Shown: piece by piece, positions 57,448 to 64,000 of the stretch
Numbering within the stretch: position 1 is the stretch's first letter
Layout: each line of letters starts with the position of its first letter
Assembly: GCF_000170895.1 (NCBI RefSeq)
Contig: NZ_ABCS01000045.1
Coordinates: 1-64,000, forward strand
DNA from: Plesiocystis pacifica SIR-1
Lineage (GTDB): Bacteria > Myxococcota_A > Polyangia > Nannocystales > Nannocystaceae
Length of the DNA: 64,000 bases
Direction of reading: 5' to 3'
The notes under the pieces: generated by a model
Database searches by the model: none
Told to the model about the DNA's origin: nothing
What the model saw: only the letters and a program-made list of their open reading frames with translations
Made by a program: the position numbers and the translations under genes

Positions 57448-58044
57448 GTGCCCGTGGTTGCGACCAGGCCGGAGCAGCTGACCGAGCTCGCCGACATCAC
57501 CCTCGTCGACGCCGACAGCGAGGCCCATCGCCTCGGCGACCTGTGGGCCGAGCGCGCCGTGGTCTTCATCCACCTGCGCCACTTCGGCTGCATCTTGTGC
57601 CGCCACTACGCCGGGGCGCTGCGCGACTCCTTCGGCGACTTCGAGGCCGCCGGGGCCCAGCTCGTCGCCGTGGGCACGGGGGGCCGGCAGTACACCCGGG
57701 ACTTCATCGAAGAGCGCAAGATCCCCTACCTGGTCCTCGTCGATCGCCACCTCGCCAGCTACGAGGCCCTGCACGTCCGCCACGACCGCTCGAAGATGGG
57801 CTGGCTGCACCCCAAGATCCTGTGGCACGCCCTCAAGGCCCTGCTCGCCGGTGAGCGCCAGGGCAAGTCCGGACCCAACCCCTTCAAGTACGGGGCGGCC
57901 CACGTCATCGGGCCTGGCGGCACCATCGAGTACGCCTGGCTCAACGACGACTACCACGACAACGCGCCCGTCGATGACCTGCTCGAGGCCGTGAATCAGG
58001 CCGTCGCGCGGGGCCCCGACGCGGCCAATCCGCAGCCCGCCTGA
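57448..58044 (+). CDS. AhpC/TSA_2-type redoxin
   Basis: 198 residues from GTG; TACCTT lies 6 nt upstream. Thioredoxin fold with HFGCILC (C48 and C51), VGTGGRQY and a C-terminal GGTIEYAWLNDDYHDN segment, as in peroxiredoxin-like AhpC/TSA_2 proteins. Paralogue of the 55050 redoxin, which has RHYACVGC at the same point. The stop codon is the first triplet of repeat R1d. Confidence 0.9.
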   Translation: MPVVATRPEQLTELADITLVDADSEAHRLGDLWAERAVVFIHLRHFGCILCRHYAGALRDSFGDFEAAGAQLVAVGTGGRQYTRDFIEERKIPYLVLVDRHLASYEALHVRHDRSKMGWLHPKILWHALKALLAGERQGKSGPNPFKYGAAHVIGPGGTIEYAWLNDDYHDNAPVDDLLEAVNQAVARGPDAANPQPA

Positions 58045-58137
58045 GTCGTGGACGTGGGGCAGGGAGGGCGTGGCGTCGTCCACGACGGCTAGAGTAGACA
58101 GAGGGTTGGCCAAACTCGTTTTGGCCGACCCTCTGAG
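58042..58137 (+). repeat. R1 element, copy d
   Basis: Begins on the stop codon of the redoxin. Hairpin 1 is identical to copies a and b; hairpin 2 is a 16-bp stem, 58099-58114 with 58120-58135, with one G-T pair. It ends at CTGAG. Confidence 0.9.
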
Positions 58138-58230
58138 TCCCCCTCCCGCCGCGCGGGGATGGGCCCAACCCCTCGCAGAGACTCATCTGCGCACGCGGAG
58201 ATGGGCTTCGGGTCATGTAGACTCCGCGCG

Positions 58231-58617
58231 ATGTCGCGAGAGCCCGTAGAGATCGCCCTCGATCAATACCGCCTGCACGTGGACCACGAGCCCAACGGCC
58301 CGATGGTTCGAATCGCGGCACCCGACGGGGCCGAGGCGCTGCGCGTGACCATCGGCCCCGAGGGCGCCGTGCTCACCCTCGGCCACGGCCTGACCCTCGC
58401 CGTCACCGGCACCCTCAACCTCGTCGGGGATCAGGTCGCGATCCACGGCAAGGAGGGCGTGTCGATCCGCAGCGGCAAAGACCTCGTGCTCGAGAGCGAT
58501 CGGGACATGGCCGTGGACGCCCGCGAGCACCACATCCGCTCGCGCCTGGGCGACGTGCGGATCAAGGCCAACGACGACGTCCGCATCAACGGCGAGCGCA
58601 TTCGGCTCAATTGCTGA
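58231..58617 (+). CDS. small spike-like beta-repeat protein
   Basis: 128 residues. TAGACT lies 7 nt before the ATG, no Shine-Dalgarno. From residue 40 on it is short beta strands with regular Asp/Gly/Val spacing (LNLVGDQVAIHGKEG, IRSGKDLVLES, VRIKANDDVRINGERIRL). This is like the triple-stranded tip of VgrG or gp5 spikes, or a shortened DUF3540. No PAAR, no signal. The next genes are DUF2169 and PAAR-like, so it likely helps load a type VI secretion spike. Confidence 0.72.
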   Translation: MSREPVEIALDQYRLHVDHEPNGPMVRIAAPDGAEALRVTIGPEGAVLTLGHGLTLAVTGTLNLVGDQVAIHGKEGVSIRSGKDLVLESDRDMAVDAREHHIRSRLGDVRIKANDDVRINGERIRLNC

Positions 58618-58635
58618 TCGGCTCGGGATTCGGCG

Positions 58636-59628
58636 ATGGAGCTGCAAAACTTCACCCCGGTCCCCGCGATCTTGTGGCGGACCATCGTCGACGACGACCG
58701 CATGGCCGCGGCCGTGGTCGCGCGCATCACCTACCGCATCGTCGACGGCCGGCTGCTCCTCGACTCCGCCCAGGACTGGCCCATCGACAAGGCCGAGTAC
58801 GACAGCCCCGCCGGCCTCCGCCCGCCCGAGGACTGCTTTTACCGCGGCGGCGTCGACCTGATCGTGCTCGGCTCGGCCCGCGCCCCCCGGGGCCAGCCCG
58901 CGCCCAAGGTCGAGGTCCGCGTCTACCTCGACGACGCGGCGGGCTACAGCTTCGTCAGCGGCGTGGACGTCTACGGCGAGCGGCTGTGGACCCGCAGCTT
59001 CGGCGGCGAGCTGGTCGCGACCGCGCCCCGGCCCTTCGTCGAGTGCGAGCTGAGCATGGCCAACGCCTTCGGCGGCGTGCAGACCTGGGACCAGCTCCCG
59101 GTCCCCCACGTGTCCAACCCCGAGGGCAAGGGCTACTACACCGAGGCCGCCGCGGCCCTCGAGCAGCCCCTGGCCAACATCGAGGATCCCCGGCGCCCCG
59201 TGCAGCGCTGGAGCGATCACCCCGACCCCGTCGGCGTCGGCTTTTGCCCGCCGCAGTTCGGGCCCAAGGCCACGCGCAACACCGTGCTCGACGAGCGCGG
59301 GGTCATCACCAAGATCGAGCCCTCGTTCTTCAACGAGGCCTTCCCCGATCTGGTCGCCCCGCCCCCGCCTCCGCATGCGCGCTGCCAGGTCTACGGGGTC
59401 CGCGAGCAAGGTGCCGTCGGCTTTCGCCTGCCCACCCCGCCCCTGGTCGCCCGGGTGCGCCTGGGCGACAAGACCGTGGTCCGCGAGCTCGCCTACGACC
59501 AGATCGGCGTCGAGCCCGACCTCGACCGCGTGTTCATCACCTACCGCTACCCCTTCCGCTACACCGTGGAGCGCATGCAGGCTCGGAGCTGCGAGCTGCA
59601 CTGGTCCCCGCGCGCCCACGAAGGCTGA
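58636..59628 (+). CDS. DUF2169 type VI secretion accessory protein
   Basis: 330 residues from ATG, 18 bp after the spike-like gene. DUF2169 family features: repeated LP/WP beta motifs, a N-A-F/Y-G-G element (ANAFGGVQTWD) and a W-x-P region near the middle (GFCPPQFGPKAT). Family members accompany PAAR-like effectors of type VI secretion and probably act as loading adaptors. No signal peptide; cytoplasmic. Confidence 0.85.
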   Translation: MELQNFTPVPAILWRTIVDDDRMAAAVVARITYRIVDGRLLLDSAQDWPIDKAEYDSPAGLRPPEDCFYRGGVDLIVLGSARAPRGQPAPKVEVRVYLDDAAGYSFVSGVDVYGERLWTRSFGGELVATAPRPFVECELSMANAFGGVQTWDQLPVPHVSNPEGKGYYTEAAAALEQPLANIEDPRRPVQRWSDHPDPVGVGFCPPQFGPKATRNTVLDERGVITKIEPSFFNEAFPDLVAPPPPPHARCQVYGVREQGAVGFRLPTPPLVARVRLGDKTVVRELAYDQIGVEPDLDRVFITYRYPFRYTVERMQARSCELHWSPRAHEG

Positions 59629-59634
59629 CCCACC

Positions 59635-60672
59635 ATGGCCATGTTCAACGTGCTGCGCTGGTACCACCCGATGATCGGGTGTGACTGGCACATCCCCGTG
59701 CTCCCCCCGGGGCCCCTGCCCGCGCCCTCGCCCTACTTCGTGTTCCACATCATGGGCAACCCGCTGAGCCTGACGAAGCTGTACACGACCTCGGTGTTCG
59801 CCGACTCGACGCAGCAGGCCATGGTCAAGGGCTCGGACATCGGCATGCTGATCCCCCACATCGGGACCTTCAGCGTGACCATCTTCGTCGAGATGCTGTT
59901 CTCCGGGTCCAAGTGCCACTTCGGCCCCGCGGCGATCCAGGTCACCGACCAAAACGGGGGCAGCGGCAACCCGGCGGCGGCCATCGCCGTGGTCGCGAAC
60001 ATCAACCTCAACTGCGGCTTCCCGGTCCCGACCCCCCTCGACGCGGTCCTGGCCTTCAACACCACCGCCGTGGGCATGACCTGGGCCGACTTCCTGGCCG
60101 GGCTCTACAGCATGGTCCTCGACTTCGCCCTCCAGGCCGCCCTCAACTGGATCGGCTACAAGTACATGGGCTGGATCGGCAAGGGCTTCCAGCGCCTGTT
60201 CAACCGCATCGGCCCGCGCCTGGGCATCAAGTCCATGAGCAAGGCCGCGGCCAAGGCGACCCCCGGCCTGCGCCGGGCCTGGCGCGCGGCGAACCGCAGC
60301 GGCGCCTTCAAGGGCACCGTCAACGACTACGCCCGCATGGTCGCCGCCAAGGCCGGGCGCAACCTCAACCCCGTGACGCGCTTCGTCGAGCGCCACTTCG
60401 CCCTGACCGGCGAGAACGTGGTCAACTTCTTCATCGGCTCGCCCCTGGGGACCGCCGCCGACGCCCCGGCCATCGGCGGGCCCACGGCCTACAGCAAGTC
60501 CCGCGAGCAGATCGACAGGGTCATCCCCTCGGAGGGTGCGGTCCACGACTTCTTCGACACGCCCCCCCCGAGCTCCACGCCCGTGGACCCCAGCACCCCG
60601 CCCACGCCCGAGCCGACCCCGGCCGACGCGACCCGCCACTACCTCAACGACAGCTGCGTCGAGGAGCTGTGA
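59635..60672 (+). CDS. PAAR-like protein with hydrophobic middle and Pro-rich tail
   Basis: 345 residues. The N-terminal 120 residues are Gly/Cys/His-containing strands (MIGCDWHIPV, GSKCHFGPAAIQV, NLNCGFPVPTP), like DUF4150-type PAAR-like tips of type VI secretion. Hydrophobic helices at about 145-180 and an amphipathic Lys/Arg region follow. The last 60 residues are Pro/Thr-rich (TPPTPEPTP). No toxin motif is recognised. Its stop overlaps the start of the next DUF2169 gene. Either an effector with an unknown C-terminal domain or a structural tip; this is inference. Confidence 0.78.
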   Translation: MAMFNVLRWYHPMIGCDWHIPVLPPGPLPAPSPYFVFHIMGNPLSLTKLYTTSVFADSTQQAMVKGSDIGMLIPHIGTFSVTIFVEMLFSGSKCHFGPAAIQVTDQNGGSGNPAAAIAVVANINLNCGFPVPTPLDAVLAFNTTAVGMTWADFLAGLYSMVLDFALQAALNWIGYKYMGWIGKGFQRLFNRIGPRLGIKSMSKAAAKATPGLRRAWRAANRSGAFKGTVNDYARMVAAKAGRNLNPVTRFVERHFALTGENVVNFFIGSPLGTAADAPAIGGPTAYSKSREQIDRVIPSEGAVHDFFDTPPPSSTPVDPSTPPTPEPTPADATRHYLNDSCVEEL

Positions 60673-61877
60673 TGTTCGATCCCAGCGAATTTCACGTCCC
60701 GGACTCGCCCTTCACCACGCAGATGCCGATCTCGGCCATCGATCGCCAGCGCCGCTCGGTGCTCGGGGTCGTGGCCAAGCGAAGCTACGCCGTCGACCCC
60801 CACGGCCGCTGCACGCCCCTGGCCGAGCAGGCTCCCCTCAACCTCGGGCCCGTCGACGACCCCGAGCACCGCGAGCTGATCCTCGCCGACTCGGACGTGT
60901 TCCTGGACAAGCTCGCCGTCGACCTGGTCGTCCGCGGCCACGCCTGGAACCACCCCGGCACGCCCAGCTGGCTCGCCGAGGTCCTGGTCGATCGCGGCGC
61001 CTTCCGGGCCCAGCTCCAGGTCCACGGCGATCGCCGGGCGGGCCTGAGCCAGACCGGGCGCATCGCCTTCTCGCCGCCGGCTCGGGTCGACAAGGTCGCG
61101 CTGTCCTACCGCAACGCCTACGGCGGCTGCGACGAGCGCGGCGAGGCCCGCCGCGGCTTCCCCTTCGAGCCCATGCTCGCGGGCGTCCCCGAGTCCGAGC
61201 GAGACCTCGCCCGCGCGGCCCTGAGCCTGTGGCACTACCCCCGCAACCGCGCGGGCAAGGGCTACCTCGTGGAGTTCGAGCGCGAGTCCCTCGACGCCCT
61301 CGAGCTGCCCAACCTCGAGCACCCCCACGACCTGCTGACCCCCGAGCGCCTCGTCGTCGGGGACATGTGGCACTGGCCCCTCCAGCCCCTGCCCGCGTCC
61401 TTCGACTGGCTCGACCACGGCACCTTCCCGCGCCTGGGCTGGTTCGGCGACTGCCCCGACTGGGAGGACGTCGACCTCGCCCCGTCCATCGACGCCTTCC
61501 CGGAGCTGCGCTTTGGCCACGCCGAGCGCGAGCTCTTCGACCCCGACAACACCCCCGCCGAGTCCTTCGATCGCCGCGCCCTCAACGGCGCGTCCCTGGG
61601 CATGCGCGTGGCCCAGCTGCGCGGCGACGAGCTGCTGACCCTGACCAACCTGCACCCCAGCCTGCCCCAGTGGCTCCTGCAGCTGCCCGGCGAGCGGCCC
61701 AAGCTGTGGGTCGACGATCGCCAGGGCAGCGTGCGCGAGCTCGAGGCCAAGCTCTCGTCCGTGCTCATCGAGCCCGACGAGCAGCGCCTGACCCTGGTCT
61801 GGTATGGCTGGACCCCGGCGCGGCGCCCCTACCTCGAGCACGAGCTCATAAAGATGCCCTACCTCGTCGAGTGGTGA
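60672..61877 (+). CDS. second DUF2169 protein
   Basis: 401 residues, ATG overlapping the previous stop as TGATG. DUF2169 with the RNAYGG block (LSYRNAYGGCDERGEARRGFPFEP), a YPRNRAGKGYLVE block, and a C-terminal LTNLHPSLPQWLLQLPGERPK strand/helix. It is much longer than the 58636 protein and only distantly similar. Two different DUF2169 proteins around one PAAR-like gene suggests each serves one step or one partner. Confidence 0.85.
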   Translation: MFDPSEFHVPDSPFTTQMPISAIDRQRRSVLGVVAKRSYAVDPHGRCTPLAEQAPLNLGPVDDPEHRELILADSDVFLDKLAVDLVVRGHAWNHPGTPSWLAEVLVDRGAFRAQLQVHGDRRAGLSQTGRIAFSPPARVDKVALSYRNAYGGCDERGEARRGFPFEPMLAGVPESERDLARAALSLWHYPRNRAGKGYLVEFERESLDALELPNLEHPHDLLTPERLVVGDMWHWPLQPLPASFDWLDHGTFPRLGWFGDCPDWEDVDLAPSIDAFPELRFGHAERELFDPDNTPAESFDRRALNGASLGMRVAQLRGDELLTLTNLHPSLPQWLLQLPGERPKLWVDDRQGSVRELEAKLSSVLIEPDEQRLTLVWYGWTPARRPYLEHELIKMPYLVEW

Positions 61878-61902
61878 GCTCGAGCTCCGCCCCGCCTCCG
61901 CC

Positions 61903-62343
61903 ATGCTCCGCTGCAGCCATCACCGCGTCACCGTCGTCCCCGTGGGCGGGCTCGCGGTCCTCGCGGGCCTGATCGCCCTCGGCCTGGTCAGCAGCCTGTC
62001 TCCCGACGGGGACGCGCGTGTGTGGATCAGCTTGGGGGTCATCGGCGTCGGCGTGATCGCGCACGTGCTGACCAGCTTCGTCGTCATCCGTCGGCAGGGC
62101 GAGCGCCTGGTGTGGCGGGCCTTCCTGGTCCGCGGCGAGGCCCCGGCGGACCAGTGCGCGCTGGCCACACAGCTCGACACCCCCGCCGGCCGCGAGCCGA
62201 CCCTCGAGCTCCACCTGCAAACCGACGCGGGCCCGACCCCAGCGCTGCTCACCTTGCCCACGGGCGAGGCCGGCGAGGCCAAGCTGCGCGCCATCGCCGA
62301 GGCCCTCGGGCTCTCGCCGGGCCAGGGTCAGGGTCAGGGCTGA
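61903..62343 (+). CDS. small two-TM protein next to the PAAR-like gene
   Basis: 146 residues. Two hydrophobic helices at about 10-32 and 40-62, then a soluble beta-rich part and a C-terminal GQGQGQG tail coded by hexamer repeats. The stop overlaps that of the convergent hydrolase by 10 bp. No family recognised. It follows the DUF2169 gene by 25 bp, so may be an immunity or anchoring factor. Confidence 0.65.
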   Translation: MLRCSHHRVTVVPVGGLAVLAGLIALGLVSSLSPDGDARVWISLGVIGVGVIAHVLTSFVVIRRQGERLVWRAFLVRGEAPADQCALATQLDTPAGREPTLELHLQTDAGPTPALLTLPTGEAGEAKLRAIAEALGLSPGQGQGQG

Positions 62344-63431
62344 CCGGCCGGCGTCGAAGACTCCGCGGCGTCCACGAGCGCGGCCGAGTCGTAGCGCGGC
62401 CCCCACTCCTTGCCGGCCAGGCGATCGCGGCGGCGCTGCACCGTCAGCGCGTACGCCTTGCACCCGTCCATGGGCGCTTGGCTCAGGAAGGTCCGCAGGG
62501 CGCAGTTGAACTCGTCGGGCGAGGTCATCATCGGCGTGTGCCCGCCGAGGTGGATGACGTAGCTGGTCACCGTCGGGATGTTGTCCTCGAAGGTCTCCAT
62601 GGCCTTGACCGGCACGATCGGGTCGTCGTCGCCCCACAGCACCAGGGTCGGCGCCTCGATGCTGGCGAGGGCCTCCTTGGGGATGCGCGCGTAGCTGGGG
62701 CGGAGCAGATCGGCGAGCACTCGCAGGTAGGGCGCCTCCTCGACGGTGCCCTCGAAGCTGGCCACGAAGGTCTGGCGGGCCTGGCTCTTGGGGTCCTGGC
62801 CGGGGTAGTGCTCGCCCGAGGTCAGGTTGGCGATCTGCAGCCAGCGGGCGTTGAGGAAGGGCAAGACCGGGGCGACGGAGCCGAGGTGGCGCGTGCCCGT
62901 GGAGTCCGAGAGCACCAGGCGCTCGACGTGCTCGGGGTGCTCGATGGCGAACTCGGCCGCGATGTAGCCCCCGGCCGAGTTGCCGATGACCGTGGCCCGC
63001 TCGATGTCGAGGGCGTCGAACAGGCCGTCGAGGACCTCGACGTAGAGCTCCGGGGTGTAGCTCACCTCCGGGTCACGCTCGGACTTGCCGTGGCCCGGCG
63101 CGTCGAACACGACCACGTGGTGGTCGAGGCTGAAGTGCTCGTACTGGTCCCACCAGTTTTGCAGGTTGCCGCTCCAGCCGTGCACGAACACCAGGGTCTC
63201 GACCCCGGGGGCGTCCGCGGGCGGGCCCGCTTCGAGGTAGCAGATGCGCTCGCCGGCGATCTCGACGAAGTGCTCGTCGTCCCAGTAGGACGGGGGCGAC
63301 CACGGCTCGCTGCCCTGCTTGACCTGGCTCGCGCACGCGCTCAGGCTCGCCACCGTCAAGGCGGCCAGGGCGAGGCGGCCCGCGGAGGCGAGGGAGGCGA
63401 GGGAGGCGAGGCTGGACGAAGTGCGGAGCAT
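62334..63431 (-). CDS. alpha/beta-hydrolase lipoprotein
   Basis: 365 residues from ATG (MLRTSSSLAS). Signal peptide with SLA repeats coded by a 9-bp tandem (63385-63411) and lipobox LSAC (C about 32). Hydrolase core: HGWSGN oxyanion region, DAPGHGKS, nucleophile in GNSAGG, acid near GDDDP, His in GGHTPMM. The signal sends it to the envelope. Related to epoxide/haloalkane-type and general esterase folds; substrate unknown. Confidence 0.88.
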   Translation of the reverse strand: MLRTSSSLASLASLASAGRLALAALTVASLSACASQVKQGSEPWSPPSYWDDEHFVEIAGERICYLEAGPPADAPGVETLVFVHGWSGNLQNWWDQYEHFSLDHHVVVFDAPGHGKSERDPEVSYTPELYVEVLDGLFDALDIERATVIGNSAGGYIAAEFAIEHPEHVERLVLSDSTGTRHLGSVAPVLPFLNARWLQIANLTSGEHYPGQDPKSQARQTFVASFEGTVEEAPYLRVLADLLRPSYARIPKEALASIEAPTLVLWGDDDPIVPVKAMETFEDNIPTVTSYVIHLGGHTPMMTSPDEFNCALRTFLSQAPMDGCKAYALTVQRRRDRLAGKEWGPRYDSAALVDAAESSTPAGQP

Positions 63432-63610
63432 GGGCTCGGTAGCCGCTCGGGCAATTCTCGGTCCCGATGGTAGACGCAAACGCTTGGTCGGGGAATGCCC
63501 CACGCCAGGGTCTGTGCGCCAAGCTCCACCAGCGACGCCCAGGCGTCGCGTACGCCCGGGGTGGTCCAATCTATTGGCGCCAGGTCGCGCTCGTGGGCGA
63601 CACTTGGACC

Positions 63611-64000
63611 ATGTCCGCGCTCGACTACAACCGCAACCGTCACTACACCACGGTCCAGATCGAGGCCATCCAAAAGGCCACTGGGACGTCGGTGACCGGT
63701 GCGTGGAACGACGAGACCGTCGAAGCGGTGAAACAGTGGCAAGGCCGCCACGGCCTCAAAGCCGACGGCATGGTCGGCGCGGGCACCTACGCCACGCTCA
63801 AGGCCGAGCAGCCCCGGCTGTTCCGCTTCCCGATCCGTACCATCGGGGCGTGGACGCGGCAGACCAACCTCAACAACCCGGACGACGCGGTCCGGGCTTG
63901 CGAGAGCGCGCGGCTCAACCGGCTCGACATCGTCATCAACGACTTCGCCAAGGACCGGGCCGTCGCGACCTTCGACACCTTCACCAAGAGCAAGATCCGG
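63611..64000 (+). CDS. peptidoglycan-binding protein, C-terminus beyond the window
   Basis: 130 residues visible. GACACT lies 6 nt before the ATG. Residues about 10-66 form a PG_binding_1 helical domain (IEAIQKATGTSVTGAWNDETVEAVKQWQ, ADGMVGAGTYATL). After it starts a second domain (IRTIGAWTRQTNLNNPDDAVRACESARLNRLDIVIND) like a glycoside-hydrolase-type barrel, cut at the window edge. Likely a cell-wall enzyme, and perhaps a cargo of the nearby type VI-like genes. Confidence 0.8.
   Translation, partial: MSALDYNRNRHYTTVQIEAIQKATGTSVTGAWNDETVEAVKQWQGRHGLKADGMVGAGTYATLKAEQPRLFRFPIRTIGAWTRQTNLNNPDDAVRACESARLNRLDIVINDFAKDRAVATFDTFTKSKIR

Noticed and set aside
57022..58113. 363-residue minus-strand frame starting in R1d
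   Set aside because: Shadow of the redoxin and part of the serine hydrolase in another frame; begins with the R1 peptide.
58213..60639. 808-residue minus-strand frame
   Set aside because: Opposite-strand shadow of the DUF2169/PAAR-like genes, which have recognised features.
58636..61877. Full type VI secretion system
   Set aside because: No sheath, Hcp, VgrG, baseplate or ClpV genes in the window; the ClpB at 21480 is the disaggregase type with a long middle domain.

Overview
The window is very GC-rich, codes densely on both strands, and reads like a myxobacterial chromosome, most likely Nannocystaceae or a close relative. The reasons are: four Hanks-type Ser/Thr kinases (one degenerate), a protein with a MYXO-CTERM-like C-terminus, VWA-domain lipoproteins whose signal peptides lead into acidic Thr/Ser/Asp/Glu linkers, several c-type heme proteins, and many GTG starts. 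The assignment rests on gene style; no rRNA or other marker was compared. No rRNA, CRISPR array, insertion-sequence transposase or prophage is visible.

1-7760 (minus strand) is a four-gene electron-transfer cluster: a degenerate kinase fused to a five-heme cytochrome, a ferritin-like protein, a fusion of two cyclic-nucleotide-binding-like domains with a four-cluster ferredoxin and a membrane domain, and a multiheme cytochrome c that runs off the left edge. A catalytically complete, tail-anchored Ser/Thr kinase is divergent from it at 8002. 9-21 kb is mainly envelope proteins: three VWA proteins, a MYXO-CTERM-like protein, a lipase-like hydrolase, a heme-motif lipoprotein and small membrane proteins. 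21-37 kb holds a ClpB disaggregase, a three-PASTA membrane protein, large membrane proteins, tRNA-Thr and tRNA-His, a beta-propeller lipoprotein, RidA and pyruvate carboxylase. 37-41 kb has a lipoprotein and a LytS/LytTR two-component pair. 41-47.6 kb is a five-gene imelysin/di-heme (DUF1111)/HTTM operon of the iron-responsive type, ending in a paralogue of the 37-kb lipoprotein. 48-54 kb carries a small kinase, a fatty-acid desaturase, an OmpR-type regulator and a kinase-TPR protein. 54-58 kb pairs two redoxins with a bacterial Popeye-like protein and a serine hydrolase. 58-62 kb is a type VI secretion accessory/effector-like set: a spike-like beta protein, DUF2169, a PAAR-like protein, DUF2169 and a two-TM protein. 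The right edge cuts a peptidoglycan-binding protein.

The least explained signal is two families of short structured repeats. R1 (about 84-92 bp) has four copies, at 16209, 28794 (minus), 55175 and 58042. It has a near-invariant first hairpin, with a compensatory base-pair change in one copy, and a second hairpin whose sequence differs between copies while its pairing is kept. R2 (about 130 bp) has three full copies (16063, 16300, 48010 minus) and one truncated copy (32779 minus). Most gene-linked copies start exactly on the stop codon of the upstream gene. One R1 copy lies in frame inside a redoxin gene and adds 28 residues, in the manner of Rickettsia palindromic elements. A second genome-wide pattern is a TAnnnT-like hexamer exactly 6-7 nt before many start codons, which suggests frequent leaderless transcription.
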